In this document: positions 1-20,847 of the stretch, piece by piece | How positions within the stretch are numbered: position 1 is the first letter of the stretch | Layout: each line of letters opens with the position of its first letter | Source of the DNA: Chrysomallon squamiferum | Taxonomy: Eukaryota; Mollusca; Gastropoda; Neomphalida; Peltospiridae | Length of the DNA stretch: 64,000 nt | Direction of reading: 5' to 3' | Assembly: GCA_012295275.1 (NCBI GenBank) | Contig: CM022676.1 | Span: forward strand, 4,465,681 to 4,529,680 | Notes under the pieces: generated by a model | What the model was told of the DNA's origin: nothing | Database searches by the model: none | The model's input: the letters and a program-made list of their open reading frames with translations, nothing else | Program-made: the position numbers and the translations under genes

Positions 1-990
1 CGTCATAACGTGACTTGGTCAGTTTTATTTTGGGATGTTGTAACTCTACACTCTATTTATGTGTGTGTGAGTGTGTGTGTTTGTGAGTTATGTATATATG
101 TATATATATATGTATATGTAAACACAAACATATACCCACATACATACATATATACATATAGAGATATATACATACATCTAGACATACTGTATATACATAT
201 ATGTATAAATGCAAATATGGAAATACATACACCTGTATGGTAAAATATCTTCACACATACTTATAAACGTACATAAATACACTCGGACATGAATAAAAAT
301 AAAAGCAATAAAAAAAAGAAAAATAAATAACAGAACGTATGTCTAACGAAATGACAGAACAACGGTTAAACGAATTTTGAGCAAGGAGTTAGAACAGGAA
401 AACAGTCAAGGGAGATAATTATACATAGGTAGATAGATAGATACGTATATACATACATAGGTATATTATACATACACACACATACATAAAAGCATACACT
501 GATACCCGAACATATACCACCTACTATGTGTGTGTGTGTGTGTGTATATATATGCCTATATGTATCTCTATTTGTTATATTTAAACATTTCATATATATA
601 TCTCTCTATATATGTGTGTGTGTCTGTGCGCGTGCATGTTTGTTTATATATGTATATATATATATATATGTATGTATGAATGTATGTGTGGAAACACATA
701 TACAAACACACATACATATATACATATACAGATATTTACATACATATATACTTAACTACATATCTATATAAATGTGTATAAATGCAGATATGGAAATATA
801 TACACCTGTTTGGTAAAATATCTTCACACATACTTATAAACGTACATAAATACACTCGGACATCAGTACTAAAAAAAACAACTAATAAACAATTAAAAAA
901 ACCAACTAATAAATAAATAAATATATAAAAAAAAGTAAAATAGAATAAAATAAAAGGAAAACGAAGAAGAAGAAAAAACATTCTAAGCAG
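1..990. repeat. microsatellite-rich spacer upstream of IgSF gene 1
   Basis: No credible gene. The first ~55 bases match, on the same strand, the sequence near 25975-26030 and are the reverse complement of about 7200-7260, so the window opens inside a copy of the same repeated neighbourhood. The rest is TG/TA/CATA-type simple sequence plus two copies of a unit ending in 'aaatacactcggacat' (about 208-292 and 785-865) that recurs near 4558, 7740 and, inverted, 25430. An 80-bp dispersed motif lies at about 345-425. The many short open frames here are translated microsatellite. Confidence 0.7.
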
Positions 991-994
991 AATT

Positions 995-1273
995 AACTAT
1001 TGAAAATACAACTCTGCATGTTATATCTCAGGTTGCATTTTGTATTTTTCTGATTCAGTCGAGTGGATTTAGTTTATTAATAAATAAGCAGACCCAGTGA
1101 CACTTGTGTTCATATTGTGTATGAAACAGGAAATAAAACCTTTACCAGAATAAAGTACAACAAGAAGGCGTCGAAAACAGTTTTAACATTAACAGCAGTA
1201 AAAACGAGAAAGCAGTGAAGAAAAGAAAGTAACTATATTTTTATTAACGGCAGTTAAAACTAAAACACTGGAA
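995..1273 (+). promoter_or_regulatory. conserved 5' block of IgSF gene 1 (CCAAT-like site altered)
   Basis: This block is strongly similar to the sequence just upstream of the signal-peptide exons of gene 2 (7860-8154) and gene 3 (25045-25340, minus), while the introns between the genes have diverged more. Genes 2 and 3 have a CCAAT pentamer about 185 bases before the ATG; here the equivalent reads CCAGT (about 1094-1098). That it acts as a promoter is inferred from position and conservation only; no clear TATA box is seen. Confidence 0.4.
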
Positions 1274-1742
1274 ATGAGTGCTAAGTTATTCTGTGTGTTC
1301 GTGTTACTGGGATCTCTAAGTTACGTACAAGGTATGTATTTTATATTCCTGCCAAAAGGCAGACGTGTCATAAACTATAGTATAGCATAAATTATGGAAT
1401 ATTCTGATACAATTAAATACAGAACACAGAACAAAATTATATTAAATTATATTAATTAATAGATTTATTTGTAGATTTATTAATTACATTTACCATATTA
1501 TAATTAGGCTCTTGCTGTTGTTTGTATGTTCCCGAGTGATACATATTTACAAACTGTGAAATCTAAATTGAGTCGAAATTATGTTTCGTTGACTAAGGTA
1601 AAAAACTATATGCATGATTGTGTGATTTGAAGTTTTGAAATATCTGTATTAAAGCATTAGGCAATAACATAACATTCCATGACATAAGATAACGTTAGGA
1701 TATGAGAGTCGATAATGTAACATAATGTAATAAAATTTAAAG

Positions 1743-1781
<39 letters not shown>

Positions 1782-2474
1782 AATAAATTAATTAATTAAT
1801 AAATAAATAAATAAATTAATAAAAATAACACAAAATGTGAATGTAATTATAAAATATGTATTTAATTTACTTTTGAATTTTGTTTGATTATTATTATTTT
1901 AAACAGAAGTTTGGTTTTTCGTAATAACAACATCAGACAGGAATGTAATTGTAGGATCACCTTTTACTTTTACCTGTCGAGGATATCCTGTTTCTATAAT
2001 TTCCTGGTTTGAGAATAACACAAAATACAGGATGGATATAGGAAGACATGGTCAATGTCTTTATCATAGTAATCCTCCAAAAGAATACACTTTTAAGTGT
2101 TCAGATGACCTAAACACTCTCACAATAAAATCAGTGAAACTCAGTCAACATGGAACAGTGTGGAGATGTGGTGACTTTCTACCACGCAGCAATGAAATAA
2201 AACTGGAAGTGAGACGTAAAATTAACTTATTTATTATTAATGTTATTACTGTACCTATTAGATGTTAAAAAAAAAGAAGGAAATAAAACTGGAAGTAAGA
2301 GGTAAAATTAAATTGTTTATTTTAAATGTTATTACTGTACCTATTTTACGTTAAATTTTTATGTTTCGGAATTTTTTCCACACACTCACAAGTTTTATAG
2401 AAACGAAAATTTCATTGCATATTTCAGATAATCAGACTGCGCCAGCGGCTGTACAACAACATACAGAGATGTGA
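1274..2474 (+). CDS. IgSF gene 1: short, predicted secreted one-Ig protein
   Basis: Three-exon model: 1274-1331, 1907-2215, 2428-2474, all joined in phase 1, about 137 residues. Exon 1 encodes a hydrophobic signal peptide (MSAKLFCVFVLLGS...YVQ). Exon 2 is a V-like Ig domain with the core FTFTC ... SWFENNT ... VWRCG and two extra cysteines (GQC, FKC). Exon 3 encodes a short tail beginning HNQTAP and ending TEM-stop. It matches the terminal exon of gene 2, so the other Ig exons, the membrane exon and the ITAM exons of genes 2 and 3 have no visible counterpart between 2216 and 2427. The product should be secreted. It may be a real short paralogue or a deletion derivative; splicing is inferred from site quality and phase. 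Ligand and function are unknown. Confidence 0.65.
2216..2360 (+). repeat. micro-duplication of Ig exon end and 5' splice site
   Basis: The last ~20 coding bases of the Ig exon and its donor (aaactggaagtgagacgtaaaa) recur about 90 bases downstream, near 2282-2310, as aaactggaagtaagaggtaaaa, followed by the same intron-start sequence. The same arrangement occurs in gene 2 (about 9378-9405) and gene 3 (about 23725-23850), so it predates the gene duplications. The second donor could act as a decoy or alternative site. Confidence 0.6.
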
Positions 2475-3997
2475 TAAAGTTTGAAAATAAATGAAACTGT
2501 TGTCATGAATGTTAAAGAAGGAAACAAGTTCTATTTGTTAATCATGTACTTCTTGAAACTGTTTTATGAATACTAACAGGATATTAAATTGTTAAAAGTT
2601 TTTTTTTACTAATATACAAGGCCTTCAGTTTCCACAATGACACAAGATTTGAACTGTGTAAACAGGTACCTATTTAAATATTGACACACGGATAGATTAA
2701 CAAAAAGAAGCATTTGATCAATCTCAGTAACACTGGTCTCATTCGCACATGTTTCATCTTTTAATTTCTTATATTTCCTTCAGATGTAAGATCCTTCACG
2801 TCATGAAAGTCTCTATTTTCTTGTATAACAGTAACATGAGAAATGAAATTCCTGGATCACAATGGCAGATTAAATCTATATTTACAAGTGTTTGTTTTTT
2901 TTGTGTTTTTTTTTATACTAAGAAGAGTTTCCTTTTCACGGCTTCGTATACCATATCTATCCAAGGTGTTCCGTTTTTTGGTGAAATTTCTGAATTTTTC
3001 ATATTTTTATTCTCTATTTACATTGAGTGAAGCATAATTCTATCTTATGATTTTGTAAAAGATGGACGAGGGTTCGGGCGTACGAATCGATTTTTATTTC
3101 AATTTTAAAAAAAAAAAAATTATATATTATAATAAACGGCTTGGACTGGATTTAATTTTTTCGTTTTTTGTTTTTTTACACAATGTTTCTCCGTCTGCAT
3201 GTTTCCTGTTAAATGTCTTTCTCTGTTCTGTTAGATTTTATTGCGAATTTTTGCTCATGTAACAAAGACCGAAATGATAGAAAATGGGTTAAAGGAACTT
3301 TCAGCAAGCATTTGGAACGGGAGACAGGACAAGGGACGTAATGAAGGGAACTGCTGTAAGAACTAAACTAGTGTGTACTATTTCTCTGCTAATTATGTTG
3401 TCTTTTTACATCATATACCAGGTTTCTTTCTGTGTTTATAACAAGCTTTCTCAGTCGATTTTTGTACTTGAACCATTCTGATTTTACACACCTCTCTTTT
3501 CTTTTCTATTATTCTCTATTTACCTGTTACTCTATCTGATTGTTCTTTCTTTCTTTACTTCACTGTATCCACACATCCATCCATCTGTCTACCCAATCAC
3601 TGTCTCTGAATATATAATTACACATGTAAGAACGTAAGTCCAACGAAATGACAGAACGTGGGTTAAAGAAATTGTGAGCAAGGAGTTAGAACAGGAAAAC
3701 AGACAAGGGACATAATAAAGGGAAGTTACGTAACTACTAAACGTATGTGTGTGTGAGTGTGTGTATATATGTATATATAGATATACGTAGACACATACAG
3801 AGGTATAGTATACATACACACAGATATATACACACACACACACAGATACATACGTACGTACATATATATATCATTATATGACAGTGCACTACTCAGCGTA
3901 ACGTAACGCAATGTAACATAATGTAACACGTTATATAAATATCCAATAAAGCAAGCATAATAATAATAGCAAAAACAACAACAATATTAACACACAC

Positions 3998-4037
<40 letters not shown>

Positions 4038-4465
4038 TTCAGTATAAACCGAACACAATAGAAAGAGTATGTTACACTATGGCGTGACAAAATAAAGAAT
4101 ATCATGTATTTTGAGATTAATTTGTGGTCGTCTTTTTCCATCCATGACTGGTTTTAAACTGAGTGGAGTTAGATTATACAAAAAAATAAAACTGACGAAC
4201 TCATGTCATGACGTAAGTAACAAAACTTGGCAAACATCCATGTTGTCTAGTCACGCGACAATTCAAAATGGCCGCCCTTTTTCAATGCAGCAAAGATTTG
4301 TAATTATTAAAAATGCACACGCACACTTACTTTCACGCACGCGCGGACACACACACACACACGCTATATTTATATATATATGCGTATATATGTGTGTGTG
4401 TGTGTGCGTGTATGTTTGTTTTTATATGTATATATATATATATGTATGTAAACACACATATATAC

Positions 4466-4525
<60 letters not shown>

Positions 4526-4635
4526 TTAACTACATGTCTATATATATATCTGTATAAATGCAAATTTGGAAATACATACACCTGTAAGGTAAAATACACT
4601 CGGATGTCAATAATAAAAAAAAAAAAAAAAAAAAA
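2475..4635. repeat. 3' flank of gene 1: duplicated flank plus microsatellites
   Basis: No gene recognised. About 2480-3420 is colinear with the 3' flank of gene 2 (about 17080-18080), including a shared block 'gacgagggttcgggcgtacga'. Copies of the 80-bp dispersed motif lie at about 3265-3350 and 3640-3722. The rest is TG/CA/TA simple sequence, with a (CA)n run at 3990-4033 and a (TA)n run at about 4477-4521. It ends in a poly(A) tract (about 4615-4637) that marks the left end of the inverted duplication. Confidence 0.65.
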
Positions 4636-4639
4636 AATC

Positions 4640-6600
4640 GTGACTTATAGATATAATCTATTTATCGGATTTCTTATACATTATTATATATATCAGTTAG
4701 CTGAACGGCATAGATTAAAATGCATTCAACTTTTGAATGTGGAAATTATTGTTTGCTGGTTAATATTTCAAGACGGTCGACATAGTGGAAAAAGTAGGTT
4801 TTGCGCATGATCGGAGATGACGTAATTTGTCAGTGTATTGCTTCTTGTGTATTCGACTGTTTACAGTGATTCTGTAAAAAGAAAAGAAGAAAGAAAGAAA
4901 CATTTTAGTACATCCAACATGTTCTTTCTCTTCTTCTTTATTATTATTATTATTATTATTATTATTGCTATTTTTTTTATTATTATCTCTCCGTTGCTAA
5001 TTTCTTTCAGCTAATTCCCAATCTAACCATTTGATTTGTGCTCCCAGTACTTTAATGGTTTTATCTCTTTTTATTTTTTTAAATTTATTTAAAGAGACAT
5101 AGACGCAATATAGAGATAATCAGGAGAACAAAATAATAAGAATAATAAGAATAAGAATAAGATTAGGAATAATAATAAGAATAATAGTAGTAGTAGTAGT
5201 AATAAAATTAATAATAAAGAAATAAACAAAGAAAAGAAAAAGTGAAAATAAATTATTAATTGTTTTCTTATTAAGATTATTCGAATCGTTTTCCTGAGAA
5301 CAAAATCTATTACTATTAATATTGTTTTATTTAGATTTTGTATGTTCGCTTCTCCACATATTTGAGTTAATCACATCAGTATTTATTATAATCTAAAATT
5401 GTTTTCAGTTGTCTGCACATCAGGATTATTTGTATGAAAAAGAAAAAAAGAATTTTTTTTTTTTTTAAATATCGATATTAAGTTTGAAAGAGGCCCAGTT
5501 AAGGTTCACATGTTATCGAGAAACAAAATATTCTGAGTTTACGCAACATATTTCTTTAGATTTTCTTTTCATAAACAAACATTTTTAACTTCTCTCCTTC
5601 AAGAGTGAAGAATACAGGACAGATTCTACGCTTTTTCAGTTTGTTATGTGACGAATGCATTTACTATGGTTTATCAAACAACTTTATCGGTGTAAGTAAT
5701 CTTTCATCTGGTTCTGTTTCATATCGTCATGAATTACACCTGCAAATCTCGTGTGAGAAACGGATGCAGTGATGTTTACAGAGGGTGGTGGTATAATTAG
5801 TTATTATAAAAAAAAAATTAAACAAAAAGAAAAACAAAAAATAAAAAAAATTAGTAATAATAAAGTAAATAAATAAAAAAATAATTTAAAAAAACGAACA
5901 AAATAAACCATATCTTCCTACTTTTCATAAACATATACGCCAGTATCTGCACTCATTCGTACGAATTCGTCTAAACTAGTCATAAAAAACTGAGGCCCGC
6001 GTGGCTTTCTGAGTGGCCCGTCTAATTTCACAAGGAAAATAACCTAAGTTCAAATTTTATAACATGAGTCTATTTTGCCATCTACTAATATACTAAAACA
6101 CGTGTCACTTTTTTATATTATTATAACAGTTCCTGAAGTAAATGAAAATGAAAAATATCTTAAATTAATTCTACGTAAAAACACAATATCGCCTAAATTA
6201 GTAACATCAGCTCGACTGAGGATGAGCCATATCTCATGTGGCCAGCTTCTTGAAAAAAGCTTGCCCATTCCTGAACTAAAACATTGTCAGTAATTCATAG
6301 CATTATTACATAAATGTATGCTAATACCACTAACGTTAAATAATAATAATATAAAAACTCAAAGTATAATCAGTTTCGTGTAGACTGTCTTTTCGTAGAC
6401 CGCAGAAGTCAGTCGACTGAATCCAGTCTATTACAGATTACAGTCTATTACAGTCTAGTTTACAAAGAATGATAAAAAGGGTGTTTTACTTACGAAACAG
6501 AAAGTAAACGTGGTGACTCATCAACAGGAAAGAAAACAAGGAAGAATTTAAAACAGAAAAACATAGCTAAGACAGTATATATTTTCATTAACGACAGTGA
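4640..6600. other. non-coding spacer within left arm, possible decayed hAT-like element
   Basis: AT-rich with no convincing gene. The frame at 6075-6293 is matched by 27106-26888 on the minus strand of the right arm, so the sequence was duplicated, but its translation is not recognisable. Read on the opposite strand, the block starts 'caggcatgggcaagc' (right-arm copy) and contains 'gcgggccactcagaaag', resembling ends of hAT-type non-autonomous elements. No matching terminal inverted repeat pair was found, so this identification is weak. Confidence 0.3.
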
Positions 6601-6617
6601 AAACTAAAATACTGGAA

Positions 6618-6666
6618 ATGAGTTCTAAGTTATTCGTGTTACTGGGATGTGTATTGTACGTACAAG
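6618..6666 (+). CDS. orphan short signal-peptide exon upstream of gene 2
   Basis: ATG followed by 15 codons encoding MSSKLFVLLGCVLYVQ, ending in phase 1 at a good donor (caag|gtatgt). It is a shorter version of the gene 2 signal-peptide exon (8155-8212), lacking the Cys-Val-Phe segment. The next phase-compatible acceptor is the Ig exon at 8998, so it could be an alternative first exon of gene 2 reached by skipping the 8155 exon. The right arm keeps the same exon (26566-26518, minus). No transcript evidence. Confidence 0.45.
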
Positions 6667-6961
6667 GTATGTATTTTATATTCAAATTATTTATCTCTAT
6701 CTGAGTTAGTCTCGTTTCATTTACCAAATGTGGAGTCGACGTCATTTGTGGATGACTAATGGTAATAACTGTGCAACATGAAGTCTTGAAATATATTTAT
6801 CAAAATATGAAACCATAACATAACAGAAGATAGGATAACATAATGTATCGTAATATGACAGTACATTACACAGAATAACGTAACGCAATGTAACATAATG
6901 TAATACAATATAAAAATATGTAATAAAGTAAGCATAATAATAATAACAAAACAACAACAAT

Positions 6962-7079
<118 letters not shown>

Positions 7080-7353
7080 TCCAGTATAAACCGAACACAA
7101 TAGAAAGAGTATGCTACTCAATGACTTGACAGAAAGAGTATTAGGTGTTTTGGGTTACATTTTTTGTTCGTCTTTTTCCATGCATGACTGGTTTTAAACT
7201 GAGTGGTAGAGTTACAACATACAACAACAAAACTGACCAAGTCATGTCATGACGTAAGAAACAAAACTTGACAAAAATCGATGTTCCCTAGGTTACGCCA
7301 CAATTCTGCAGCAAAGATTTCTAATTATTAAAAATGCAGACGCACACTTACTT

Positions 7354-7385
<32 letters not shown>

Positions 7386-7452
7386 GTATGCATAAACTGA
7401 CACCCGAAAATATACAACATACATACATATATACAACCTATCTGCATATATA

Positions 7453-7501
<49 letters not shown>

Positions 7502-7855
7502 CTATATATATTTTAAACATTACATATATATATGGGTCTGTGTGCCTGTATGTTTGTTTATATATGTTTATATGTATGTAAACACACATATATACACACA
7601 TATATATAGATACATATATATATATATAGATATATACATACATACATATATATCTTAACTGCATGTCTATATATATATATATATACATCAAGAAATAAAC
7701 GTAAACAAAAAGATAGAAAATCACCTTCACACATATCTATAAACGTACATAAATACACTCGGACATCAATAATAAAAAACGAATTAAAAAAAAAGTAATA
7801 AAAAAAAAAAAAATAAAAAAATCAAATCAAAAGAAAACGAAGAAGAAGAAAAAAC
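7080..7855. repeat. microsatellite-rich spacer before gene 2
   Basis: Unique-looking blocks shared with 4035-4320 and, inverted, with 25900-26150, interleaved with CA, TA (about 7457-7497) and TATG simple repeats. The overlapping open frames here are repeat translations. No gene seen. Confidence 0.7.
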
Positions 7856-7859
7856 ATTC

Positions 7860-8154
7860 TAAGCAGAATTAACTTTTCAAAATACAACTCTGTATGCTTT
7901 ATCTCAGGTTGCATTTTGTATTTTTCTGATTCAGTCGAGTGGATTTAGTTTATTAATAAATATGCAGAGCCAATGAGACTAGTGTTCATATTGTGTATGA
8001 AACAGGAAGTAAACCTCATACGTTAAACGAATAAAATACAAGAAGAAGGCGTCGAAAACTGCTTTTACATTAACAGCAGTAAAATCGAGAAAGCAGTGAA
8101 GAAAAGACAGTAACTATATTTTTATTAACGGCAATTAAAACTAAAACACTGGAA
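7860..8154 (+). promoter_or_regulatory. conserved 5' block of IgSF gene 2 with CCAAT
   Basis: The block immediately before the signal-peptide ATG is nearly identical to the one before gene 3 and similar to that before gene 1. A CCAAT pentamer lies at 7970-7974, 185 bases before the ATG. Promoter function is inferred from three-way conservation and position. Confidence 0.4.
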
Positions 8155-17071
<8,917 letters not shown>

Positions 17072-18110
17072 TAAAGTTTGAAAATAAACGAAAGTGTTGT
17101 TCATGAATGATAAAGAAGAAAACAAGTTCTATTTATTAATCATACACTTCTTAAAACTGTTTCAATGAAACCTACAGAATATTAATTTGTTCAAAGTTTT
17201 GTATACTAAAATACAAAGGCTTCACTTTCTACAGTGACACCACATTTGAACTGTGTAAATAGCTACCTGTGAGAAAGGTTATAAATATTTTAATGAGTGG
17301 CTTATCGCGAATTTTTGATCATTCATTACCATTGTCTGAGATGTGACTCTAACTATGTGAAAACTTCGGGAGATTTATCATGTAAAATTAAAATATTTAC
17401 CCACGTATATATTAACAAAAAGAAACATTTGATCAATCTCAGTAACACTGGTCTTTTTCGCACATGTTTCATCTTTTAATTTTTTATATTTGCTCTGATA
17501 TAAGATCCTTGACGTTATGAAAGTCTTTACTTTCTTGTATAACGATAACATGAGAAATGGCAGAATAAGACTATATTTTCAGGGTTTTTTTTATACTAAC
17601 AAGCGTTTCCTTTCCGCGGCTTCGTAAACTTCATCTGTCAAAGCTGTTCACTGTTTTGGTGGTACTTGTGAGTTTTTCATATTTTTATTCGCTATTTTCA
17701 TTGAGTAAAGCATAATTCTATCTGATAATTTTGCCACAGTTGGACGAGGGTTCGGGCGTACGAACCGATTTTGTTTGTTTTTTGTTGTTTTTTTATGTTG
17801 AAATAAACGGCTTGGATTGGATTTAAAATGCTTTTTGTTTTTTTAAACAATGTTTCTGTGTGTGCATGTTTCCTGTTAAATGTCTTTCTCTGTACTGTTA
17901 TATTTTATTAGGAATTGTTGCTTATGTAACAAAGATCGAAATGATAGAAAATGGGTTAAAGGAATTGTGAGCAAGCAGTTATAATGGGAATTAGGACAAG
18001 GGACATAATGAAGGGAACTGATGTAACTACTAAACTAGTGTGTACTATTTTTCTGCTCATTATGTTATGTTTCTTTTTCATATAGCAGGTTTCTTTCTGT
18101 GTTCGTGATC
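17072..18110. other. 3' flank of gene 2
   Basis: Matches the 3' flank of gene 1 (about 2480-3420) and, inverted, parts of 18229-18412 and 19740-19968. A copy of the 80-bp dispersed motif lies at about 17938-18012. No gene seen. Confidence 0.6.
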
Positions 18111-18113
18111 ACA

Positions 18114-18228
18114 AAGCGTTTTTGAAAGACAAACACAAACATTAGTTTACTTATTGTGCACGAAGGGAAAGAATAAAATATAGCAGAGAACTGGAAAATG
18201 AATTTATTATGTCAACGAAAAAATCGTT
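18114..18228. other. central spacer of the inverted duplication
   Basis: About 115 bases with no counterpart between the arms, flanked by 'gttcgtgatcac' and 'gatcacgaac'. This is the apparent symmetry point of the large inverted repeat. Confidence 0.65.
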
Positions 18229-18412
18229 CTGATCACGAACACAGAAAGAAACCTGCTAATATAAAGAAAGATAACATAATGAGCAGAGAAATAGTATACA
18301 CTAGTTCCCTCCATTACGTTCCTTATCCTATTTCCCGTTCTAACTGCTTGCTCACAAATTCTTTAACCCATTTTCTATCATTTCAATCATTGTTACACAA
18401 GCAACAATATGC

Positions 18413-19740
18413 AATCTTCTTTTTTCCTTCTTTTTTTTTGTAATGATTCCTCTTCCTGAGTTCATTTTAAGTCTGGATAACAAGTAAAATCAACGATTTA
18501 CATCTGTTAGTACAGTTCTAGAAGTTTGAAAAGAGGGTAAAAGAAAGAAAAAAACAATTAAACTCTTCAGGACAACAGAGATAAGTTTCCTAATTTATTC
18601 AAAGCAATATTTTAGTAATACGTCTGTATTCAGAGATGTAAAAGTGTACGGATATTAGTGATTAAATCAGTTAATTTGAATTTTTCTCTATCCTAGTTCT
18701 TCCGTTCCTTTTCTTTGTTATAAATGAAGTGTGCAAAAAATACTAAAGGTGTACAACAGTAATTCTGCATCTGAATGTCAGTCACAAGTCGATTCATTAC
18801 AACAGAGAAACACATGAACAGTGAAAATATTGTATGGGGATTTTATTATCTTTATTTATTTATTTATTTTTCTGGTCAACAAGTAGTATGCAGTATATCA
18901 TATATCATCCATTTATGAAGATTATGATTTATTTTTTATTTTTTATTTTTTTTTTATTTATTTATTTATTTATTTATTTTGGATACCTCTGTTTACAGTA
19001 AACTGTAGCTGAAATTTTGTTATTTAAATCATCGAGATATTTTTTTGTTGGCAAAAGCCATTGTGTTTCAAAGCGGTTGTTGCTGGTAAATAATAGAAAT
19101 GTCATGCGTCAGAACCTTCCTGGCAGTATTCTTTTTGTCATCTGGCTTTATTGCTTTGCCGTGTCATCCGTTGTCCTGGAAACGAAGTATCAACAAATGG
19201 AATTCCAAGGGTTGAAAAGTTTTTCACGTTAATTCCATGTATTCTTCCGTTTTAAATACTACCCAAGCCGCTAATATGAAAAACCAGTTCGTACGTACAC
19301 CTCAAACTTTTACACAATCATCACAAAATCATCATACAGAATTAAACCCCACTCAATGTAGACTGAGTGTAAAAAGATGAAGAACTCAAAAGTATCACCA
19401 AAAATGATACGGGTTACCAGACACTAGCGCGGGTACTCTTGTTAGTACAGAAAACTGTAAATATAGTGTTATTCTGTCATTGTCAGGCATAAATTTCATT
19501 TTTCATGTCACCGATATACAGGAAGAAAAAGAAATTAAATAAAATAAAAATAGAAACTTTGCGAATTTGAACGAAGTTTCATTTCTTGGATATCATCGCG
19601 GGAAGCCATTACTGAAATTGATAAAACTTTTTTTTTTTAATTTATGTTTTTATGTGTATCTATTTAATACTTAATTTTACATGATAGATATCAAGAGATT
19701 TTAACATAGTTACATTCACAATTCACACGATGTTAATGAA
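18413..19740. other. unmatched AT-rich spacer in right arm
   Basis: No recognisable gene. Contains poly(T)/ATTT low-complexity tracts near 18850-18980. The short open frame at 19017-19232 has no recognisable motif and I do not call it a gene. Confidence 0.5.
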
Positions 19741-19968
19741 TGGTAGAAATTCGCGATTGGCAACTCATTATTAAAATGTTCATAACTTTTCTCACAGGTA
19801 GCTCTTTACACAATTCAAATCTGGTGTCACTGCAGAAACTGAAGTCTCCCTATTTTAATAAAAATATTTAACAAATTAATATTCTTCAAGTTTTCGTGAA
19901 AGTGCCTTAAAAAGTGAATGATTGACAAACAGTACTTGTTTCCTTCTTTATCATTCATGAACAGGATC

Positions 19969-20081
19969 TCATTTGTTTTCAAACTTGATGACGTCATATG
20001 GGACGTCATTTCGTCTTTCCTCTAGAGAAGAATATGGACTCCCTGTGTCTTGATGTTGTCCTGCTGCTGCAGTCTGATTAT
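19969..20081 (-). other. terminal ITAM exon of gene 3
   Basis: Codons 20034-19987 encode YSSL-x8-YDVI. After the ITAM the donor seen in the gene 2 exons is gone, and the frame runs into KFENK-stop. That sequence matches the post-stop region of the gene 1 and gene 2 terminal exons (aagtttgaaaataaa). A deletion fused the ITAM exon to the 3'-terminal exon. Confidence 0.7.
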
Positions 20082-20794
20082 CTGAAACATGGAATGAAAT
20101 TATCTTTTGGCTTATATAATCATTGATAGCGCGTTCGTGTATGTATTGAGTGTATTAATATACATGTAAGAATCTTTGTAAGTAGGTAGGTACATAGACA
20201 TGTCTGAGTGTATCCATATATGTATATACGTGATTGTGTTTGTGTGTCTGTATATATGTTTGTATGTGTATGTATGTATGTATGTGTGTATGTATGTTTG
20301 TATGTATGTATGTACGTATGTCTTTATCTATGTATGTATATATGTATATATATGTATGAATGTATACATGTCAACTTACCAGAAATCTGACCAACATTAT
20401 AGTACACAGGTTGATTGGAGCTCATTCTGAAATTTCAAAAGTAAATAAAATATATTAGATATTCATTGATGTAATAATTTGAATACAAAGAAAGAAATGC
20501 AAACACACATACATATCATACACTCATACGAATATATATATATACATTTATAATTTTTCATACATCCATATACATAAAACATGAATATAAACACATCAAA
20601 CATACACAGATATATACAACAACACATGAATATATTTGAATACAGACATATAAAGATCAATTTTTTAGAGATAGAAACAAAAGTAGTACAAATATATAAA
20701 TTAAAATACCTTTCTGGATTAGAAGCTGCCTTCTTCCTTCCTGTAATAATAATAATAATAAGAAGAAGAAGAATAATAATAATAATAATAAGTA

Positions 20795-20847
<53 letters not shown>

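Noticed and set aside
10-771. Overlapping open frames rich in Tyr/Ile/Cys/Val
   Set aside because: Direct translations of TA, TG and CATA simple repeats. They occur on both strands and in several frames. The same applies to 3589-4599, 6742-7758, 13391-13998, 25450-26442 and others.
6075-6293. Small conserved protein shared by both arms
   Set aside because: Conserved only because the segment was duplicated. No recognisable domain, and the surrounding sequence looks like a decayed mobile element.
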